A DNA stretch of 64,000 nucleotides from Anabas testudineus (Eukaryota; Chordata; Actinopteri; Anabantiformes; Anabantidae), in assembly GCF_900324465.2 (NCBI RefSeq), contig NC_046616.1:11868547-11932546 (forward strand), in the 5' to 3' direction. Each line of letters opens with the position of its first letter. Position 1 is the stretch's first letter. Position numbers and translations under genes: made by a program. A model generated the notes under the pieces. It saw only the letters and a list, made by a program, of their open reading frames with translations, did no database searches and was not told the DNA's origin. Shown here piece by piece: positions 33,101-50,600 of this stretch.

Positions 33101-34827
33101 AAGGCCCGGGCTGGCTCTCGCTACATTCCAGTGCCTCTGGAAGCCCACCTGAACCTGCTGTGTCTGCCAGAAGGTGATCTGATGAGGAGCTGTCATCAGC
33201 ATAGAGAGACGCCTCAGGACCATTCCTGCTTTCCATATAACAGGAGTGCTGGGGCTCCTGCTGGGAGTGCTGCGGCTGATCTGGATCCTGGTTCTGCTCG
33301 TCATCTTCATCATCATCCCTACCTTGGTACCGAGAACAACCTGGTTGTTCAGAGTCTGCAGCTGCAACACATTCTCCACCATACTCTACCCCATACTGTC
33401 TACTTGTCTGGGTCCGGTGGTCTGCACTACTGTCAATGTAACTGCGTGAATGATGTGGCTGCTCTCCATCATCCACTGCACACTCAAGATACCTAGCGCT
33501 GCACTCCACCACATAGTGACCCTGGCTGGTGGGGTTTGAATCAGCCCCACTGCATTCCACATATCCAGGTAGGTCCTGGTCACTGTTATCCCCACTGTAG
33601 TCAGGGAAACCCGAATGGGAGCGTGTCTGGTCAGGTTCCTCACCCGAACACTCCACATAGGAAGATGAAGACTCCCCTGTCTGGTCTGGACCATCTGCAC
33701 TACATTCCATGTACTGGGAAGGGTGTGAGTGCTGGGGCTGGTCAGGCTGATTGCTGCTGTCCTCTGGATAACCTGAGTGTCCAGGCTGATCATCAGGCTG
33801 GTCAGGTTCAAGGTTGCCCTGCAGGTCTCCCTGCTCCAGACAGGTAGATGTGGGCCCTTCAGCGAGAGCTTCTATGGCTATACGGTTGGACAGAGCGGAA
33901 GAAGACATCTGGGCTACCATAGGAGCACCTATAGCAGATAAAATTATTAAATCTATCTAGAATTTAAAATAATTCTTGTCCAGTTGATTTATTAAAAAAA
34001 TTCGAAACTCATTAACTTGAAAAATGTTTTAAAATGACCTGAAAATTAACCAATTAATTGTTACATCAGAACCCATACCATCATCTGGACCTTGTAATAT
34101 CAAATACTGGGTTGTTTCTGCGCCCCCATCCTCTGCACTGGTCACAGCTATGCAACCTAATAGCAAAGGAGTAGACAAGGTGAAATATCTGCTGATTTAC
34201 ATCAAAGTGACACAGCTCAGTCTAAGACAAAACATAAAGTTAAGTATCAGTGAAAGTACCATTCATGATGTCAGGACCGATGGTGGACTCTATTATCTTG
34301 TCAATTGCAGACCCGAGGTCTGAGGAGGTAGAAGCAGTTGAGTCAGAAACCATCATGGCTCCGTCAGGCACAGCACTCGAGTGGACCAGCACTTGGGCTG
34401 ACTCAGACACCAGCACTGACTGAGTCACCGTGGAGACGCTGGACACACTGGTAGACTGGGCCACTGAGGAGGAGTCTGGGAGGTGGATTGATGAAACTCT
34501 GACATCTGTACTAGAGCTGGTTTCTGGGATAAATACCTTGACAGGAAGGGGCACAGAAATGGTGACGCAAGAAACTTTTTAAACAACCTCATGACTATAT
34601 TATACAAAGTTATTATTTCAATTTTAAAAACTTACAACAAGTCCCTCTGAACTCTGTCCCACATGGCAGTCAGACTCTGGAGCCTGTGCATGAGGGGCAG
34701 CAGCATCGCTACTGTCAGCAGACATGGCCTCTGAAGACTCCATACCCATGCCACTTTCAGATGGCTCCTCCATCCCTGAGGGACCTGCATCACTGCTGCT
34801 CTCCACCTCATTCTCCTCTGAATCCAT
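27133..34827 (-). CDS. znf335: Zinc finger protein 335 (NIF-1), nuclear transcription/chromatin regulator
   Basis: ZNF335 binds DNA and works with H3K4 methyltransferase complexes; it is needed for neural progenitors and T cells in mammals. Twenty-seven coding exons (minus): 34827-34636, 34536-34260, 34156-34079, 33928-32798, 32708-32526, 32401-32234, 32141-31883, 31787-31610, 31525-31413, 31286-31268, 31130-31014, 30836-30760, 30583-30423, 30337-30117, 30009-29910, 29813-29725, 29647-29391, 29224-29110, 29029-28832, 28752-28610, 28477-28338, 28206-28109, 27992-27915, 27792-27709, 27618-27559, 27475-27370, 27254-27133. Phases close, giving 1587 residues (human about 1340). Landmarks: N-terminal [29 protein letters not shown]; a first C2H2 finger (CKMCPYKS); AT-hook-like KRGRPPK and KRGRPSKRF; a central run of C2H2 fingers; a C-terminal group ([11 protein letters not shown] onward); a Gln-rich tail ending YDVITFTDE. 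The extra length is mostly the acidic insertion in the 1131-nt exon. Confidence 0.96.
32960..33850 (-). repeat. Low-complexity degenerate repeat inside znf335 exon 4
   Basis: This part of the exon codes for a Ser/Gln/Asp/Pro-rich segment with loosely repeated (Y)(V/M)ECS(G/A)xxxDQ and DQPxHS units. Human ZNF335 has only a few dozen residues between [12 protein letters not shown] and the first finger; here there are nearly 300. The segment is in frame and free of stops, so it is likely translated as a disordered linker. Confidence 0.75.
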
Positions 34828-36115
34828 AACTATACACAAAAATGTAACAAAAACTCAATATGAAGTATGTGGCTGTTTAAAGCATGTGTTGCATCACAGC
34901 AGTGTCTCTTTATTACTCACATCAGGAGGAAGACTGTACACTTTAAGATATGTATAAAGTCCCAGCTTATCTGTCATTGAATAAACAAGGGGTGTAGAAT
35001 ATCTACTGAAATAAAATGTTGAAGTATCAAGACTGCAGAGATCCTTGATAGATAAACAGATGTGTCCAAATTACTTAGTTGTAAGGATGTACTGTAAGGA
35101 TGTCTCCTATGGAAAAGGGCAAATTAAGAAATCAAGAGGAGGCTGGCTATGGAATATATTGCATTTATTAAGGTTAATGTTAAACCCAATTGGACATTAA
35201 CACTGGGGTTGTTGTGGTCTGGTTTCTCTGTTTTCAAGGTGACTTTAAATTTTGTGTGTCATTGTGGTGGATTTTCTGTGGACTAGGTTAAACCAATGAT
35301 GGTATGGTAAATGAATCAGTACCAAAAGGAGTGTATGTGAAAACAGTTAATACTGATGACTTGATTTCGATGAGTGACTTATGTGAAACGTTAGTTGTGC
35401 CCCTTTTTTCTGACCTTTACACATAAAACACTAATTTAATTAATGGATGCTGAGTTAGTTGCCGGTTACTTAATGATAAGTAGTCATGTATAGAATAGTG
35501 TCTTTTAAAAAACTTAAGTCTCTGCAGAAGTGACGTTGTTTGCACCATTTACCCATTGCACTTTTGCATCGTAACGATTAAAACACTATCTATTCCCCTA
35601 AGTGGCCCAACTTCACATTTAGCTCCCACCTACACAAATGATAACAGACCTGCGATGTGAAGTTATGGATGAACTTTATGCCAACGAGAACTAAAGTTAG
35701 CTCAAGCTCAATCGGTGTAGCTAATGTTAGCTGTTAGCTTGTTAACCAGCTTTGTGTTTCAAGTCACCATCACGTCTGAGGAAGCTCTGGAAATGCATAA
35801 AACACTTGTTGGTTGAACAGCACATCGACATTCAATAAAGAGGGTGCCAGTGATGTAACCAAGTCTGCCTCTCGGATGCTACACCCTCCAAAACAGCGTG
35901 TGCTAGCCGCTGTGAACGGGCCTAGCTGCCCTTCGTCCTGCCTGCTCCGCGTCGCCATTTTCCACCAGGCAGCCGTGTTTTACGCTCAGGCATTCTGAGA
36001 GCTCTACTGGGGACCTCGAGGGCCTGAGCCGCCGCAGACCGCCCAAATGCTGTCCCTGAAGAAAATGAAAACATTTTCCCTCTTCGGCACTAGAATCCCC
36101 ACGCGTTTTTCTTAC

Positions 36116-36240
36116 CGTGTGTTTTCGTGTAGAGAGGTATCCGTTAGTGTAGAGGAGCTAAATAGAACAACAATTAGTAACCGATTATTGTTGCTTCATT
36201 CTAGTCGGGCGCCATGAGTGTCTCCTTGCTTCCTGTCCCT
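36116..36240 (-). promoter_or_regulatory. znf335 promoter and non-coding first exon
   Basis: On the minus strand a strong donor (ACACG|GTAAGAAA) ends a putative leader exon at 36116. The first coding exon opens with an acceptor at 34831-34830, two bases before the ATG, so a non-coding exon must lie upstream. An ETS-type CAGGAAG sits near 36230 and the area up to 35700 is relatively CpG-rich. The transcription start is inferred. Confidence 0.55.
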
Positions 36241-37779
36241 GCGACCGGATCTTATTTATTATTTTTGTTGAAAATAAGCTTTGTTTGATGACATTTAAAA
36301 AATATATAACAGTTTTAACCGTGTGTGTGTGCGCACTGACAGTTTGGACGTTAAATGCAGCCCCAGATATTCGCTGAATGTAATGTCTGTAAATATGAAG
36401 TGGACTATTGTTTTTAGAGGAAGGCGTATTACGCAACGAGATGCGGAGTAATATACTGTTGTTTGCAGAGTGAGGTTGTCGTTTTAACTCCAGATAAATA
36501 AAACTATAAACTAATGTTTGTCTTTTGTTGTCTTTCTATAACGTGCTGTCATTCGGTCGCGTTAGCTAGTTATTAAATATGATTCTTGTAGATTACAGTT
36601 GTTGATTCCCCTGTTTGTCCTGAGCTAATGTTTGCTTTCTTTAATTAACATTAACAGCTGTTGGTGACTGTGTCTGTGTGACCTCAAACTCTTTACTTGG
36701 ATATATAAAGGTTAAATAAAGAATGGGAATAAAATGAATAATAAGTAAAATAATTATTGCGATGTGTGGGAGGAAATGCAGTTAAAAGAGCTGGTTAGTT
36801 TACAGATGTGCCTTCTGCAGACAGCTGAACCCAAACTCAGTTTTATTTTTGTTTTATTCTGTTGCCTGGTTTAATAGAATTACTTTTAACAATTTGTTCC
36901 TAGAAAGCCTATTAGTTCAGCAGCTCATGAAACAATTTTACTAACTAGTCAGTTTATTAGTTTCTATTTATTTCTTACTTGTGTAATTCTGTCCGCAAAA
37001 TGTCTCTTAAATACAGGGGAGTATTGTATAATAATGTAATATTTTAGGTTATGTACTGTTTTTTTCTGTTGTGGGATGTGGACTCCGACTGTATGACGAA
37101 TCCCAGTGCTTGTTAATTTATCAAGTATCTTAATTAATGACTGACACAGGTGACAGTAATAGGTAGTTCTCATAGAATGTTTATTGCATTGAAAGTTGAA
37201 ACTTTATTACAAAGCATATCTGTCTTATAAATAATTTCAGTGAAGGAGACATGGATTGTCTTCCAGTGCAAGTAAATGGCTTTGAAGTCATTTTTAGAAA
37301 AATACACATAAAATTATACAAAACAAACAAGCTTTAGGACACAAAAATAATATTAGATATTGCTATAAATATCAAAATAATCCAATACTGTTAAGAGTCT
37401 GAACCTGTCAGACTCAAATGAAATGTTCAGCAAATCTGGAATCTAAACCAGACAGCTTTTGATAATATTTAAATTGTCACTATTGTTTTTAGGCCACCAT
37501 ATTATCATATGATATAAGTTCACAGATTAAAGCAGTGCAAGGATCGCAATTTGCTTTCCTGTACTGGCCCTTTGACTTATGTTTAAGCCAATGCTCTATG
37601 TTTGAGAATTTGCCAACATTGACTACGGCCAATTATTCACAGCCTAAAAAGCACACATCATACAACAGGCGCTACACACAAACACTGTATCACAATCTCA
37701 CTGAAATCTGCACAGGAGAGAGAAACAGGTGCTACCACTTTACAGACAATTTCCAGCTCGTCCCTGTGCGGCCATCCCC
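36241..37779 (-). other. znf335-mmp9 spacer and mmp9 3' UTR
   Basis: Bases 37779 down to about 37190 are the likely mmp9 3' UTR, with a TTTATT (AATAAA on minus) at about 37203-37208. The remainder to 36241 is AT-rich unique sequence with no exon. Confidence 0.6.
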
Positions 37780-41460
<3,681 letters not shown>

Positions 41461-41629
41461 GATGAGATCTTACTATGGCTCACTGCAAAATCTAACCACA
41501 AAAGTTTAGAGCTCTGCTCTGAGACCAAGTGCTCTGAACTCTTCTTCCCTGAAGATTTCTTTTCTCCCTCACTGCTGTCTTCCCTTTGTTTTGACTGGTG
41601 GCTCCTGTTGTTGTCTCTCTCTGCTGTGC

Positions 41630-41690
41630 TCTGAGTTGGGCTTGTGGACCTCCTATTTATGCAAGTAATGTCTTAGTCACCTCATCTCCG
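41630..41690 (-). promoter_or_regulatory. mmp9 core promoter
   Basis: On the minus strand GCATAAATAG (41662-41653) is a TATA-like element about 190 bases before the ATG. TGACTAA, an AP-1-like site, lies just upstream (41679-41673). Mammalian MMP9 is AP-1 driven with a similarly close site. Function is inferred. Confidence 0.55.
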
Positions 41691-41699
41691 CCTACTACT

Positions 41700-44600
41700 A
41701 CCTCAACCCTCCCACCTACGTCTTGACAGACTGATGTAGTTTGGGGAATTTCCAAATAGACACATTTAGCTTTATCTAACAAATGAGTGCTTAACCAGCT
41801 AATTGATCTTTTTTGGATATATAACAAGCATGGTATGGGCTAACAATGGAAGTGGTGGATAAGATCAGTTATGACATATGATATGATTTTATCCATATTA
41901 TGTTGATAAATTATAAATAAATTATGCACAAAGCATGAGAACCCACAAAATCTGCTAATGAGACAAATTACTTTAATTTGAAAGTCTGTCCTGAAACTCA
42001 TCCTTTTAATTCATAAACATTTTAAACGTGTATTTTTACCTGAGAACAACACACTCATCATGGGACCCAGCCAGACACTTCTGTTATTTCTATGTTTGTT
42101 TAAAAAGTTTGGTTCCACTTTTTCCATACTAGGAATTTGCTTCCTCCTTATCTAAAATTGGATACTGAATATAACATCAAACTAGGTCAAGCTGAAAGAA
42201 GATACAGAGAACTGTCAGAAAAATATATTTTTTAAAGATTTTAATTGTATGCATTATTTGAATTCAATTTTAAAGTTGGTGAAATTCCCACCCAAAATTT
42301 AATGTGATTTTTGAATTGTTATTGACTGGATGTTGGGAAACTTCCTGCTCCATCATCACTACACTGTTGCTGCTGATGTAATTTCTCCTTTGGTGTTCTC
42401 CACAGACTGAACAATTTCATTAGCAGTGACTTGCACATGTCATTTGGTAATGAGTAACCAAATGTTTCTACATTTATGTTGAACATCTTATGTAGATCTG
42501 CACATCTCTGTTATGAAACAATATATATTTATTTAAAAAACTTTTCCACTATAACCCTATGCTAAACACAGTGGTAACCACTGTGCTAAACATGGCCCGG
42601 TGTCAACTTTTTTTAGATGTGTTCATGCCGTCACTTTTAAATTTGTCTGACTCTTTTTTGCTTAAAATAACACATTTTCTTTTCTCTTTAAACATTTGAT
42701 ATGTTTTTTATGTTATATTGTGAATAGTTAGTTAAATCATTGCATTCTGTTTTTATATGTGTTTACACAGTGTTTCAACTTTTTTGGACCAGCTTTGGCA
42801 GGAAAAACTTGTGTATTGGCTAATCTGTAATTTTGAGAGTACAAACTACATACAGTAGTGTGTACTATGGATAATCTGTATGTTGATATTTTAGGGTGTG
42901 AGTTTCAGTGTGTTGTGGGCAAGGATGTATTTCAGCCAAGCGTATCATGACTCACTGCATCCCCACATGCATGGCCAAAGCTGCAAATGAGGGACTTTTC
43001 CAGTATGCACGCTGCTGACTTCTTTTCTTCTTGAACAAACATGTTTACCTAGTTAATCCACTGCATTTTCAAATTCATCTCTTTTTCACTGACATGCTAG
43101 ATTACTACACCTTATACACATGGCTGGAAACTGTACCACATTTACCTAAGTTGGAGAGCTGTATCACATTAAGTGCACGTATACTTGCCATTTACAGGAA
43201 ATCCTGAATGAATCAATATCCTAATGAAGAGGAGTTGGTTAAATGAGGATGATATCCTTCCTCATATGTAAAATGATGGTTTCCTGATGTGGTTGATGCT
43301 TCACACACACATACCTCATTTCTTCCCCGCTGACGTGTTTTTAATATAACGTAGCCATTTCCTCTTTTCATTCATTATTAAAAGGAATTGTACATATATG
43401 GATAATTGTATTATATTCTATTATGTATTATAATGTATTACATTTCCTTCATTTTAAGATGCTTAATGCCATTTCCTGACTCTGATTTTAATTAGCACAG
43501 ATATTCTTAGTAATAAATCTAACAGTGTGTTCCAGGAAAATACATTTAATTTCAAATGAACTGATAATGTCCTTTTTTCTAAATATGTATAAACATATTT
43601 AACAGACTTGCACTTTACACACAACAACAATGCCAACTACAGTGTAGTTACATAAAACACAATCATATTCTGGTGGCAGCCCCTCCATTCAGACTAAAGC
43701 AGCACCATCCTCCTTTAAACACTCAACACAAGCCCTCTTTCATTTACTGCAGTTTTTATGCTTATTCAGCCACAATCATAAGGTTATTTCTGTTTATATG
43801 CGTCTCCTCAGCAGATCCCCAGGCCTCCTCTGAAAACATCTGCCACTGATTTGACATGGCGTCAAAGGCTTAATGAATATGGCTCCATGCATTTTAACAT
43901 AATGCCACATTTCATTTGGCTTCGCCACTTTGCTCCCAAAAAGATGTCTGGCACAGAACCTTGAAAAATACACTATTTTTGTGGCAGTCTTCCCAGAATT
44001 GGCTTTAATCACAGCACAGCCTGTTGGCACACACCATATAACTGGATGAGGTGGCCAACTGCGTCATCAGAGAACTGGATAATATCAAAAAGTGGCACAC
44101 ACTCGCTGTTTTTTATGTTCAGGTGCACAAATATGCAGCAACAAAGCAATGTAATACCAGAAGTACAACATATACAACAGTGCAACATATAGTGCTATTG
44201 CATACAGAAATCGTCTCATGTTCTGCTTTTTTTTATCCAACCCAGAGTTTTAATGTTTACAGTTCAACACTTACAGCAAGTTTTGTAACGTTTCCCTTAA
44301 TTGTGACATGCCCTGTTTAGTTTCAAACTGCCTCGTTAAAGAAAACTGTTTACTACTTATGATATGTTTCTAGCAGGCTGTTATAAATGCAGAAATCACT
44401 TCCTGCCTGCAACAGTTGATGTGGTTCCTTGGCTAACGTCCTTGTATAGCTGCGTTTTATGACGACTGGATTGTTTACTCTGTGGTTGACCACAAAGACT
44501 GTGCAACACACAGGACCATCACTGTGTTTGATGTGGATGAAATGTTACCCCATCACCACGACCAGGTACTTTACACTGCTTTGCTGAGTTTGCTGCGCCT

Positions 44601-47600
44601 TGCAGTTATTCTGGAAATAGATTTGTTTTTATACCCCAGTAAACTCTGACAAACTGTTTTCGAAGAAGTTTGTTTCTGGCTTTTGCTTGTTTTATTTTTG
44701 ATCATTCCATATTATTCACTCTATTTTTACAATAACAGTGAAACCAAAACATTAATGCAATATGACTCATATATAGTCCCTGAAAACTTACCCAAGCTAT
44801 GACAAATACTTGTGGTTAAAATGCAAAGATCGGTGGAGCACAACAAACACAAGAAAGGATACAACCAAAACAAAACAGATAACCACAAGGGCAGAAACCA
44901 TGGTACAGCCTCCAAGGCCCCTAAGTGTCCCTCATACAAAAGTTTAATGGTTCAGATGTCAGCATGGTAGATTTGACAGGAATTATTCTTTGATCAAATT
45001 TCAAACACACTCATCTGAATGGGATTGTAGAAACCATAACCTTGACTCATCTTTCCCTGAAGCAGCAGACAGAAGTGCTACTTCTGCTTTACCAAACGCA
45101 TTATTAAATCTAGACTGTTAGTCACCTGCAGAAAGGCTTCTTACTCCACACTTTTTAATGAAACAATCTTATCTAATAAGACAGAAATAGTTTAATAAAT
45201 CTGAATAGATTTCAATAACAAATCTTACAAGTAGCATATACATAAAAAATATTTTCAACATTTTAAATACACTACAGCATTTATGGATGTTGAAAGGGCA
45301 ACAATAGTGATAAGGAGGACTGATGACGCCAATCCTCGTAGTGATGTGTCATCACTCATTTCATCCAGCCAGGATGAAACAGAGAAAATACTAGGTTAGG
45401 ATAAAGTAGGTCAGTTTCAGAGGACTGTCTGATACTGTGACAGTATTAAATAAACTAAACTAAAATATGTTGTTCTCGTTCTTTCATTTGAATCAGTCTT
45501 CATCTGCTTCACATTAGCCACGTTCCTTAATCTGATATGAAGTTCCACCACATTGCCCAGGATCAGAGCACATTGACATGTTAAATGATCAAAGCTGTTG
45601 AAAATACATGTCCTATAAACCATTTCTGCTTATCACTGTTTTCTTTCTCATTGGTCTTGCACAGCGTCTTTGGTGGCTACCACAGACATACTTCCCCTGT
45701 TTCCACTCAGGTACTCTACAGGATTGGGACACATTGGTGCTGATGAGTGAAACAGGATATGACAGTGAGCCCTCAAACCAAAGGGAGCATGCACACTAAT
45801 GTTTTGCAATGACTTTGTATAGATACATACATAGATGATTGTCACATTCCTGAGTAATTTGTGGCTTTGAGAGCCAAACACATTTCTACATTGGCTACCT
45901 GTGTGAAATCTGCATACACTGTAATACTGGAAACACCATAACAGAATAAGAGGGGTGTGAAAGATGGGGAATGACATGCAACATATGTTTACAGCCAGCA
46001 GAAAACCAGTATGGTACAGCAACGGCATCTCCACTCATAGGCCCCAGGGAGAGATGTGATTTAAGTGATACTGCAGACAGCTTGTATTAGTTCATGTCAT
46101 TATGTAATATCACTAAACTGGAGCAGGCAGGTATGACCAAGATTGTATCTGCTGAGATGTGGGATGCTAGTGCAGAACAAGTCCAGGCAGGCGGAGTTGT
46201 GTGACTTTATGGAATAATTACTGCCAGTTGCAAGCCTTTATGGGCTTTCCGTCCCGTGGCATTCAGAGTACAGCCACAGGGAGTGACAGTATGGGCTACA
46301 ATATGAGCTCTGACGGCACAGGATATTATTATTGCTTATTTAATTCCACAGGGAGCAACGCCTTTGTAACTATTTAAAAGAGTTCTTTTCGAAATCTGCT
46401 GTGACAAAAAGAGGGCCTGCAAACCAAAACAAAATTAGTAGATTTAAAACCATTTTGTAAAAAGATTTTAGCACATTTTTTAAAAAGGGGAAAAGGTGGG
46501 AATTTCCCTCCTCCTAATAAAGGAAAAACAGCTGATAGCAGACGGGAAGTGAGTCAGGATCAGCACTTCAGCTGTCTCTGAACACTTTGCCTTAGACTTG
46601 TTGAGACAGGCAATAATTCCTCCCTCTGTGTGTGTTTGCTGGGGTTTGAGCTCAGGGTTACCGTATGTGGGGTTGCTGAGGTTTGAACTTGCGTGGCCTA
46701 AGATAAATGTAACATTTCCCTCTAGGACAAAAACCTAAATTGTTGCGTACACAATGTGTCATCTCCGCGTAATACATCAAAACAGACTTAACTCTGACAT
46801 TACTGTGGTCGTGAATCTGCTGATGACTCTGCCTGCGTCACTGCCGTTAGACAGCTAGACAGCTGGCTCAATATTATTACAAATATAATATTTTTACACT
46901 AAGTAACCTGTTTAAAACTCATGTTGAGAAGCGAAGCATTGTGAAACTTTATATTGACACGATACACATGAGTGGTTTTCTTGACAACAAAAACAACATT
47001 TCGACCACAGTGACAGCATGTGGGCCAAAATATTCTCCGGATCGTACTTTTAGGATCTCTGTGAGATAATCGCTTAAAAGCTAAGCTTCAAATGTTTGTG
47101 TCATGCTCGGAAATCTAAAATGATAACATGGTGCTTGGTGCTGATAAAAAGGATGACAAACTATCTGGTAGTTTCTAACATACATTCTTTTGAAGTGTGT
47201 ATTTATTATTTTTTCAGTTTTTATTCTGCTGATAAAGCACAACTCCAATGTGGGCCTGATATAAATATTGTTGCCTGAGCAACAACATTTTATTTTATTT
47301 GGGGCTTATTTTTGCACCATTCTGCTACTGTTAGAGAAAAACAACATGAGACTTGTGATCACGTGGATTCAGTTTCTGTCTGAGCATGATGTGCCATGTG
47401 GCTTCATTTGTTATTATGCACAGTGTATTGAATAGTGGGGGTTTTCTTCTGGGGTCCTTTATTGTCATTCCAAGATCTAATTCTAGATAAGTCTCGATGA
47501 TAATAATTAGTTTCTTTCAAGAGGCTTACATAGGAATAGGCATCAGAAAATTTGAAATAAAGGTCTACAGACACTGAGTCTTTCATGAAGACCTGTGAGA

Positions 47601-50600
47601 GAAGCTTAAGGCAGGAACCAGATGTGACCTTGGAACCCTCCACAAGAGGCCCAGATCAACGCAGGTCCTCATGGCGCAGCTCGGTTTTAATTAAATATAA
47701 TGCCAAAATAATCTTGACCAGCAGGTGGCACTCTGTCATAACAACAGTCAATGAGGCCAACTTGAGCTCTGGTACAGGGAATTAACGTCAGGAGAAAAAT
47801 AGAGCATCAAGGAACAGCCCTATCCTTCCAATGTATGTGGAAAATTTCTCATTTACCCAGGGAAGTGAATTATGCTGCTAACAAAGCAGAAAGTTCTTTT
47901 TTCATGCAATTCTGTGAACCGTTATTTAGCCAGGGTTCACAGAAAGTCAATCTTCTGCTGCATTTTACAACCATGTGTTTTCAAAAAGGGATTTTTATTA
48001 ATAAAAAGGGAGATTAAAATATTGATGTTGTTCTAATTTAGTAAGGCTCTTTCATGAATTATTTATAATTAGGGGAAATGTGTTATTTTCAGCACCCTAA
48101 TGTTGTTTTATTGACTGGTTTTCAAACTTTCTGTGAGCCCCTTCTTGAAATCACTTAGTGGGATAAAATCGTCATAAGAAAACTGTAAAACACAACTGAG
48201 TTTTTCAGCACATTTAGGTTAAAGTCACAGCTGAGGATGATGTCAGTTCATGTGCTTTGTTATGTTGCAGTTCTGTATTTAAAACATGCTGTGTATCATC
48301 ATCTATATGGTAATAGGCCATGTTCGGTTGTTACTGGATGCAAATTTTCCATCTGCTGTAAATTTGTAATCACTTGTTTTAATTATGATTTTTTTCATCT
48401 TCTCATTTTATGCTCATCAATTTTGATGCAACATCTCATTACCTGCGATGCCAAGTAGGAAAAGAGGTTCCCACACAGCTGTATGTTGAGAGTGACACAG
48501 ATGCTCCTCCAGCAAAAGCAGAATTAGTGGACTAGTTCTTACATCTAATTGCTTTTCTGTAAAATCCCATACACAGATTAATGTAAGTGGTCGACATGGT
48601 TCTGTATTTTCCTGTACAACCCCACTATACTGTAAATTCTGTGAACTGTGCTTGATTCTGGTATTTTTCTGTAGCTGTTAACCTTATTTCAGCTTCAAAT
48701 GTCTGTTTGGAGCCACGCTACAGCTGTTCCCTAATGCAGATGTTGTGATTGAAATGAAGTGTTCTGACAGGAAGCTGACCCGGGCATGTAACATGCTTAC
48801 TTATTCATTAGTTCTGATCAAAGTTCAGGTAGATCAAACAAAAGAAAAGTGGGACATAAATATCACACCTTGTATTTCCCCCCCAGCTCGCTCTTATGAT
48901 GGTAGAGACAGTCTTTTGGGGATCGGATAGTCTGCTTCGGTTAGAGCTTTGGCTAATGAACAGAGAAAAAAATCAGTCTGAAACGTGGACTAAAAAAAAA
49001 AACGCCCTAAAGAAATATTGATCCAAAATAGATGCATTTCACCAGAGGAGACAAGGGCAGACTGTAAGGTGTGGAGGTCACATGCACTTTTGTTAATACT
49101 GTACTGTGATATTAATTTGCCTTCATTCAAAACACCTGATTATCATATTACATGTTTACTTGAGTATTTTCCTTGCAAATGTGTGCCAAACCAAATACTG
49201 GATCTACATGTACTGTACAGATATGTGCTGTCAAACTCTGAATGTGCTACAATGTAAATGCTGACAGGAGAGGCCCCTGTGCTTCCCTCAGGATCTGTGG
49301 TTATCAGCCACATTAGCCCTGCAGACAGAAGCTCACTGCAAGGAAAGGTCACCTCTCCTGTTCTACTATAAACACACATATTATTTACATTACAGTGCAC
49401 ATGCATATTAGTAGTTCTTCTTCCACTATAAGCCCGGTCAGCATTATATCACATAAACATGCGTGTTGCATGTTAGGTGTATTTTCTGCTGTATGGATTC
49501 TAGACATGTTTCTCTTTTCCTGAAAGTGGAGACTAAATTGAATCTGTTGACAGCTTAACCTTGCAGACACAGCGAGGCTGAACAGATATCACTTGGATTA
49601 CATGGTCTTTCCAAGAACTTCACATTTCAAAATATCAAAGGAATTCACACACAGAAAAGAGAAATGGGTTTTCAGAGCTGTTACAACTCTCGACTTTTAA
49701 ATAAGACCCACTCGCTGGATTATTGCAAGAATTCTGACAGGGCTGCTCAGAAGTACCAGTAGTTTTAACCAATATAACAAAGTAGAAATGTGTTGACATC
49801 ATTTGAGGAAGGTAAATATTGTTTAATGGCCATCGACGGGTATTTTTAAATCTTAATCATAAACTGATCTTATGTGCAAACAAGTTGTAAACATAACACT
49901 TTTTATTTGATAGGCCAGTGGTTAGTAAACTGCTGCTTATTTACATCCAGTAGATACAGATCAACATTATAATTGATTTAGAGTTGTGTTTCTAGTGTTT
50001 CTGTATACAAGTCTAATATTAATCTCCTTCTATCATCTTGCTAACAGCTAAGAAAGATATCTGGCTCTTTAGCTGCTAAGTGCTCCACTATGTTCACCAG
50101 CTAGTTGCTGTAACAGTGGCAAAAACCCATAAGGGAATTGTAGATTCAGGTGATAATTATCTGTGGGTTCATTATTTTTAGCAACCCTTTCAAATGTAGT
50201 CACCTGTTTCATTGTTAATATCAAATATTAATTGCGGCCACTTTAAAATAAATCAGGGCACTAGCAAGGAAGTACTTGACTCCGTAATCCAGCCTCTCAG
50301 AAATGACACTAATTTTTTTTCTTAATAAAGTAATCTCCATCTGGATTATGTTCAAGATGCAGTTTGTATGAACAATGCTTAAGAGTACTGTGTGTGGTTA
50401 GATGATAAAGTGTTTTGTTTAAGGTTAGGGAAAGATTGCGGTTATTAATATGAATGCATTTGCAATCTGGTACTGCTTCATTCAAAACATATTTTAGTTG
50501 CAAATGAGTTTTATATAAATGAATGACAGCAGAAGCAGAAGAAAGAATTAAATAGTGCCATCACATGTATATTTAACTTTTCATTTATGTAAAAAACTGT

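Noticed and set aside
33038-33847. Long open frames on both strands over the big znf335 exon
   Set aside because: They are shadows of the low-complexity coding exon; the true frame matches ZNF335 at both ends.
35770-35958. Short frame MATRSRQDEGQ.. upstream of znf335
   Set aside because: It lies in the CpG-richer leader/intron region, ends without a domain and is not needed by the gene model. At most an upstream ORF or alternative leader.
45648-46034. 128-codon minus-strand frame
   Set aside because: Cys/Leu/His-rich chance composition, no recognisable motif, no splice signals or promoter.
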